From contig JAFYBD010000203.1 in NCBI GenBank assembly GCA_017540385.1, positions 1 to 10,197 of the forward strand: a DNA stretch of 10,197 nucleotides, given 5' to 3'. The notes under the pieces are model-generated. The model did no database searches. It was not told the origin of the DNA and saw only the letters and a program-made list of their open reading frames with translations. The translations under genes were made by a program, and so were the position numbers. The stretch comes from Lentisphaeria bacterium. GTDB lineage: Bacteria > Verrucomicrobiota > Lentisphaeria > Victivallales > UBA1829. This document shows, in pieces, positions 6,226 to 10,197 of the stretch; within the stretch, counting starts at the first letter, position 1, and every line of letters begins with the position of its first letter.

Positions 6226-7107
6226 ATGCACCCCATCGCTTTTTACATCGGTTCTTTCGCCGTGCACTGGTACGGCGTTTTCATCGGCATCGGCTTCCTC
6301 GTGTCGTTCCGCCTGCTCCTGAGCCTGAAGAGATACGCCTCCCTCACGACCGACCAGATCTACAACATCTCCATGATCGCGCTTTTCGCGGGTGTTTTCG
6401 GGGCGCGGGCGTTCTATGTGGCGCAGAACTGGTCGCAGTTCTCCGGCCGCGGCCTCTGGGCGATCCTGAACGTCCATGAAGGCGGCCTCGTCTTCTACGG
6501 CGGCTTCATCGCCGGCTTCATCGCCGAGTGCGTCTACGCCAAATGGCCGGCCATCCGCCGCAAGCTCGGGCTGAAGGAGAAGAAGCCCGCGGAGGGCGAG
6601 GAGCCGCGCAAGTGCATCAGCATCCTCGCGCTGCTCGACATCCTCGGCCCCGCCATGGCGCTCGCCCATGCGTTCGGCCGCATCAGCTGCTTCATGCAGG
6701 GCTGCTGTTTCGGCAAGCCCGCCCCGGCGTGGTTCCCCCTCGCCGTGGAGTTTCCCCCCGCCTCCGCTCCGGCGTATCGCTATCCTTCGCTCGTGACGGG
6801 CGGCTCCGAACCGCTTTTCCCGGTCCAGCTCTTCGAATCCGCCGGCAACATCCTGATGTGCGTGATCCTGCTCTTCCTGCTGCGGAAACGCAAATACGTC
6901 GGCACCATCGGCGGCATCTACCTCGTGCTCTACGGCGTGATGCGGTTCCTGCTGGAGTTCATGCGTGGCGACCACTCCGACTCCATCCTCGGGCTCACGC
7001 CGTCGCAGTTCATCGCCGTCGCCATCGCCATCCCCTGCGGCATTGTCGTGTTCTTCACGGCGCTGAAGCTCGGGCGCAAAAACGAGAAAAGGCCCGTCGA
7101 TGCCTGA
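6226..7107 (+). CDS. lgt: Lgt: phosphatidylglycerol-prolipoprotein diacylglyceryl transferase
   Basis: Lgt is the inner-membrane enzyme that moves diacylglycerol from phosphatidylglycerol to the lipobox Cys of prolipoproteins, the first step of lipoprotein maturation. The 293-residue length is normal. Family features are HPIAFYIGSFAVHWYGVFIGIGF (2-24), ARAFYVAQNW (60-69), the EGGLVFYGGFIAG loop (85-97), the signature GRISCFMQGCCFGKP (151-165) with essential Arg152, FPVQLFESAGNIL (198-210) and GVMRFLLEFMRGD (237-249) with the second conserved Arg. The position of E. coli His103 (in FHGG) is Tyr91 here, and the usual Asn of the signature is Cys155. Both substitutions are, to my recollection, seen in other bacterial Lgt branches. 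A charged loop at about 113-130 follows one membrane segment. The ATG has GGAG (6217-6220) just upstream. It leads the lgt, rluD-like, methyltransferase operon. Confidence 0.96.
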   Translation: MHPIAFYIGSFAVHWYGVFIGIGFLVSFRLLLSLKRYASLTTDQIYNISMIALFAGVFGARAFYVAQNWSQFSGRGLWAILNVHEGGLVFYGGFIAGFIAECVYAKWPAIRRKLGLKEKKPAEGEEPRKCISILALLDILGPAMALAHAFGRISCFMQGCCFGKPAPAWFPLAVEFPPASAPAYRYPSLVTGGSEPLFPVQLFESAGNILMCVILLFLLRKRKYVGTIGGIYLVLYGVMRFLLEFMRGDHSDSILGLTPSQFIAVAIAIPCGIVVFFTALKLGRKNEKRPVDA

Positions 7108-8062
7108 CGCCGGCCCCGGAAACGATTTCCCCGTCTACGAGTTCACGCTCGGCGAACTCGACGCGGACGAACGCATCGACCAGGTGCTGGCCGCGCTCTG
7201 TCCCGATCTCTCCCGGACGCATATTCAGCGCCTGATCCGCGAGGGCTGCCTCACGGTGAACGGCAAAGTCTGCGACGTGCCCCGCCTTAAATTCCCCGCC
7301 GGGTCCGCCGTGAAACTCGCCGATTCCCTGCCCGGGACCCCGGTCAAGGCCGAGGGCGAGGACATCCCGCTCGACGTGCTGTACGAGGACGACGTCCTGC
7401 TGGTCATCAACAAGCCCGCGGGCATGGTCGTCCATCCGGCCGCCGGCAACTGGCACGGCACGGTCGTGAACGCCGTCCTTGGGCGCGAACCCGCGCTCGA
7501 CGACGAGGATTTCGACGCCATGCGCCCCGGGATCGTCCACCGGCTCGACAAGGATACCAGCGGCGCGCTCGTGATCGCGAAGACCCCGAAGGCGCTCCGT
7601 AAGCTCGCGCAGTCGTTCGCCGACCGCAACGTCCACAAGACCTACCTCGCCATCGTCCACGGCTGGCCGTCCCCGAACGTGAACGTGGTGAACGCCCCGA
7701 TCATGCGGCATCCCGACCACAAACGCATGGCAATCGCGCGCCCGGGGCAGGGACGCGAAGCGCTCACGACGTGGAAGGTGATCCGCAAGGGATTGTGGGA
7801 CGGCCGCAAAGTCGCCGTGATGGAGATGCACCCCCACACCGGCCGCACGCACCAGATACGCGTCCATTTGTCGTACAAAGACTACCCGATCGTCGGCGAC
7901 AAACTCTACGCCCGGGGGCGTTCCTCCCCGGCTCCGCGCCAGATGCTTCACGCCCGGCGGATTTCGTTCCCGCACCCCGTGACCGGCGAAACGATGGAGT
8001 TCGAAGCGCCGATCCCCGACGATTTCCTCGCGATCATCCAGGCGTTCCAGGACGCGGAGTGA
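7100..8062 (+). CDS. rluD: RluA/RluD-family 23S rRNA pseudouridine synthase
   Basis: This 320-residue protein isomerises uridine to pseudouridine in RNA. The size and domain order fit RluD, which modifies helix 69 of 23S rRNA, but RluC or another RluA-family specificity cannot be excluded. An N-terminal S4 RNA-binding domain spans about 16-78 (ERIDQVLAAL, SRTHIQRLIREGCLTVNGK). The catalytic domain has VINKPAGMVVHP (102-113), the HRLDKDTSG motif (147-155) with catalytic Asp150, KTYLAIVHG (180-188) and the HTGRTHQIRVHL block (246-257). The ATG lies inside lgt (8-bp overlap), with AAAAGG at 7087-7092, so translation is probably coupled to lgt. This proximity resembles the lsp-rluD pairs of other bacteria, but here the partner is lgt. 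Confidence 0.92.
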   Translation: MPDAGPGNDFPVYEFTLGELDADERIDQVLAALCPDLSRTHIQRLIREGCLTVNGKVCDVPRLKFPAGSAVKLADSLPGTPVKAEGEDIPLDVLYEDDVLLVINKPAGMVVHPAAGNWHGTVVNAVLGREPALDDEDFDAMRPGIVHRLDKDTSGALVIAKTPKALRKLAQSFADRNVHKTYLAIVHGWPSPNVNVVNAPIMRHPDHKRMAIARPGQGREALTTWKVIRKGLWDGRKVAVMEMHPHTGRTHQIRVHLSYKDYPIVGDKLYARGRSSPAPRQMLHARRISFPHPVTGETMEFEAPIPDDFLAIIQAFQDAE

Positions 8063-8065
8063 CGC

Positions 8066-9565
8066 ATGGGCGCGCGCAAAACCCGGATTCGCGGCGTCTT
8101 CACACCCGACGACCTCGAAACCCTTTGCGCCTCCGCGCTCGCCCCGCTCAAAAAGCGCGCCGGGATCTATTACACCCCCGCTCCGGTCGCCGAAAAGATC
8201 GCGTCCGACGCCTTCGACGCGCTTCCCGCTCTGACGGCCGAAACCGTGCCCGGCCTGAGGATCGTCGACCCCGCGTGCGGCTGCGGGGCGTTCCTGGCCG
8301 CGGCCATGCGCGTGCTGTACAGGCGGTTCGGCGTGCTCCCCGCCCCTCAAAATATCTGCGGGATCGAACTCCAGCCGCTCGCCGCCGAAACCGCTTCGCT
8401 CCGGTTGAGGTGGCTGTACCTGAGCCTGACCGGACGGCCCGGCGCGCCGGACGTCGTCTGCGCCGACGCTCTCGACCGCACGGCGTTCTCCCCCGGCTCG
8501 TTCGACGTCGTGTTCGGCAATCCGCCGTTCGTGCCCATCTGCTCGATCCCGGACCGTCGGCGCGAAGCTCTCCGCAGAGAATACCGCTTCGCCGAGGGGC
8601 GATTCAATCTGTTTTCGCTCTTCCTCGAGCTCGGAGCCGGGCTGGCGCGACAGGGCGGCGTGTGCGCGTGGCTCGCCCCGGACCGCCTGCTCCTGAATAC
8701 CCAATGCGCGTCCCTCCGCCGCTGGCTCCTGACCGAACAGCGCCTCGTGTCCGCGGTCTCCCTGCCGCCCGGGCTCTTCGGGTCGGCCGTGATCGACTCC
8801 GCCGCCGTGGTCTTCCGCCGGGAACCCATGCCCGGTGACGGTCTCGTCCGAATCGACTCCGCACGCGTGCCTGCCGCCGAAATCCTCGCGTTTCCGGGCT
8901 GCCGCATCGTGCCCGGCCTCGCCGGAGACGCGGCGTTCCTGCGGACGGTCCGGGCGAACAGCGTCCCTCTCGGCGAGATCGCCGACGTCCGCGACGGTGT
9001 GATCCAGGGCGCGGTCGGGCGCGAGCTCTTCGTGGATTCGCCCGATGCCGCCGTTTGCCCGAAACCGCTCCTCACCGGGCGCGACGTCCTGCCCATGACG
9101 ATTTCCGGACCCGCCCGCTGGATCGACTACGACCCGCCCCGGATGGCCGCGCTGGAGCAGCGCCGACGCGGCAAACGCGCCCCCGGGCTCAGATTGCGCA
9201 CCCCGGACGTCTTCGAACGCCCGAAGATCCTGTCGCGCCAGACGGCCGACCGGATCGTCGCCGCCTGCGATCCGTCGGGGCGTTATTACTACGCGAACAC
9301 CCTTCACGGCACGGCCCCGAATCCCGGCACGGTCTCGCTTCATTTCCTGGTGGTCGTGATGAACAGCGCGGTCGTCGACCGCTGGTACCGGATCGTCGCC
9401 TCCGAATCCGGCAAGCCGTTTCCCCAGGTCAAGATCGCGATCCTGAAGCGCCTGCCCGTCTGCCGTGCCGACCGCCGCGACCAGCTCGCCGTCCTGCGCT
9501 CCTACCGTTCCGGGGGTCAGGCGGCCGCGAACGTCCTGATCGGGCGTCTCTACGGCCTGCGATGA
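8066..9565 (+). CDS. Stand-alone N6-adenine DNA methyltransferase (TaqI/Eco57I-like)
   Basis: This 499-residue protein is an S-adenosylmethionine-dependent DNA adenine methyltransferase of the gamma class. Motif X is GIYYTP (33-38). Motif I is DPACGCGAF (68-76), with Cys72 where Ser or Thr is usual. An acidic motif II-like segment GIELQP (99-104) follows, then catalytic motif IV NPPF (152-155). The C-terminal half resembles the TaqI-like specificity domain: VRDGVIQGAVGRELFV (308-323), KPLLTGRDV (333-341), a PKILSRQTADRIVAACD stretch (386-402), YYYANTLHG (407-415) and PFPQVKIAILKRLPV (451-465). The length is close to M.TaqI-type enzymes and far short of Eco57I-type fusions, so no nuclease domain is present. 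No separate endonuclease gene is in the window. The ATG is 3 bp after the rluD-like stop, with GGAG (8056-8059) inside the preceding gene. Codon use matches its neighbours, so recent transfer is not evident. The target sequence cannot be predicted. Confidence 0.9.
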   Translation: MGARKTRIRGVFTPDDLETLCASALAPLKKRAGIYYTPAPVAEKIASDAFDALPALTAETVPGLRIVDPACGCGAFLAAAMRVLYRRFGVLPAPQNICGIELQPLAAETASLRLRWLYLSLTGRPGAPDVVCADALDRTAFSPGSFDVVFGNPPFVPICSIPDRRREALRREYRFAEGRFNLFSLFLELGAGLARQGGVCAWLAPDRLLLNTQCASLRRWLLTEQRLVSAVSLPPGLFGSAVIDSAAVVFRREPMPGDGLVRIDSARVPAAEILAFPGCRIVPGLAGDAAFLRTVRANSVPLGEIADVRDGVIQGAVGRELFVDSPDAAVCPKPLLTGRDVLPMTISGPARWIDYDPPRMAALEQRRRGKRAPGLRLRTPDVFERPKILSRQTADRIVAACDPSGRYYYANTLHGTAPNPGTVSLHFLVVVMNSAVVDRWYRIVASESGKPFPQVKIAILKRLPVCRADRRDQLAVLRSYRSGGQAAANVLIGRLYGLR

Positions 9566-9599
9566 ACTCATTATTTTCAAAAAATGTAAAAAAAAGAGG

Positions 9600-9628
9600 T
9601 TGAAATAAGCAGATTGATGTGATATATT
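9600..9628 (+). promoter_or_regulatory. Candidate sigma70-type promoter for the 3'-terminal membrane protein
   Basis: TTGAAA (9600-9605) and TATATT (9623-9628) are separated by exactly 17 bp, the best promoter match in the window. A run of A residues just upstream (about 9575-9596) could act as an UP element. The start would be near 9635, about 51 bases before the ATG at 9686. It lies in a 120-bp AT-rich gap that contrasts with the GC-rich coding DNA. No terminator hairpin is visible after the methyltransferase gene. Confidence 0.6.
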
Positions 9629-9685
9629 ATGCGATGAACTTGATAGATTAAGAACAAACCTAAAATAAAAGGTCAATTCACCAGC

Positions 9686-10197
9686 ATGGAAAACAACTCC
9701 GTTCAGAACGGTGCCATGGAAGAAAACGCAACGCCCCGCTATGCCCCGGGTTCCGCTGAGGACAAGCTCCTGAAACTCGATGCCGAAACTGCGAATAAGG
9801 CATTTCACCAGTCCCGCACCCTCAAACGCATCGGTGCACTCGGCTTCGTGTCCGGATTCGTTTTCCTGCTGCTCGTGCTGTCGTTCCTCGTTTTCCCCAA
9901 CTGGATGCCCGGCGCTTCGGAGGCGTTCATCCGGACCATGCGGAACAGGGCGATCCTCTTTTCGCCCCTGATCGTGCTTTTCCCCGCCTTCGGCGTCACG
10001 CTCCGCTATTACCGCACCACCGCGGCCAAATGGCTCTACCGCATCCTTTCCATCATCATGGTCGTGGTGGGGATCCTGTCCATGATCGTGCAGGCCCGCG
10101 AGTCCAACATCGGCGCATTCATCGGCGATCTCATCGGCGTCCTGATCTCGCTCCGCCTGTGCGTGATCACGTACAATGAGCTCCTTTTCGGCCCGAA
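9686..10197 (+). CDS. Predicted four-helix membrane protein, unknown function (3' end outside the window)
   Basis: The frame is open from an ATG at 9686 to the window edge (170 codons plus two bases). I do not recognise a family. Residues 1-47 are polar and probably cytoplasmic (MENNSVQNG..., SAEDKLLKLDAETANKAFHQ). Four hydrophobic segments follow at about 48-70, 88-107, 116-135 and 141-161, joined by short loops (for example TLRYYRTTAAKWLYR at 105-119). There is no signal peptide, lipobox or enzyme motif in the visible part. Codon use is like the other genes. The start is supported by the promoter at 9600-9628. The nearest purine-rich site, AAAAGG (9667-9672), is 13 bases away, which is long, so initiation at the Met codon at 9716 remains possible. 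Confidence 0.75.
   Translation, partial: MENNSVQNGAMEENATPRYAPGSAEDKLLKLDAETANKAFHQSRTLKRIGALGFVSGFVFLLLVLSFLVFPNWMPGASEAFIRTMRNRAILFSPLIVLFPAFGVTLRYYRTTAAKWLYRILSIIMVVVGILSMIVQARESNIGAFIGDLIGVLISLRLCVITYNELLFGP

Noticed and set aside
9559..9640. Ten-base direct repeat gcgatgaact at 9559-9568 and 9631-9640
   Set aside because: One copy spans the end of the methyltransferase gene and the other lies after the -10 box. A single 10-base match is easily due to chance, and there is no mobile element between the copies.
7055..9808. A 917-codon open frame on the minus strand, antisense to the rluD-like and methyltransferase genes
   Set aside because: Its translation is an Arg/Gly/Asp/His-rich sequence with no recognisable domain, and it lies opposite two genes with intact family motifs. 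Long antisense frames without stops are expected where codon third positions are strongly G/C.

Overview
This 10.2 kb window is a high-GC bacterial chromosome segment of mostly housekeeping genes: nine complete protein genes and one gene cut by the right edge. There is no rRNA, tRNA, CRISPR array, transposase or phage gene. Genes are densely packed and strongly GC-biased at third codon positions. Only the promoter-bearing gaps (about 1513-1719, 6017-6225 and 9566-9685) are AT-rich. The protein styles, GC level and gene mix suggest a bacterium of the PVC group, possibly a Lentisphaerota/Victivallales-like organism. This is an impression, not a demonstrated placement.

Layout. (1) 21-1512, minus strand: a two-gene unit in which a small exported Ala/Lys/Pro-rich coiled-coil protein of unknown role precedes folD (C1-folate interconversion). 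(2) 1513-1719: a divergent promoter region. (3) 1720-3700, plus strand: hisB (histidine synthesis), followed after 34 bp by rarA (AAA+ ATPase of stalled replication forks). (4) 3753-6016, minus strand: a DedA-family membrane protein with comM (Mg-chelatase-like AAA+ ATPase) starting 2 bp after its stop, convergent with rarA. (5) 6017-6225: a second divergent region with a candidate extended -10 promoter, a 20-bp near-perfect palindrome at the predicted transcription start, and a possible hairpin over the lgt ribosome binding site. (6) 6226-9565, plus strand: a tight operon of lgt (lipoprotein lipidation), an RluD-like pseudouridine synthase (8-bp overlap with lgt) and a stand-alone N6-adenine DNA methyltransferase (3 bp after the rluD-like stop). 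(7) 9566-9685: an AT-rich gap with a good sigma70-type promoter, leading into a four-helix membrane protein that runs off the window.

The genes do not form one pathway. They are small co-transcribed pairs and triplets joining unrelated core functions. The least ordinary items are the orphan methyltransferase inside a housekeeping operon, the regulatory-looking lgt leader, and the lineage-specific exported coiled-coil protein with a 12-bp tandem repeat. I found no convincing evidence of a new multi-gene system.
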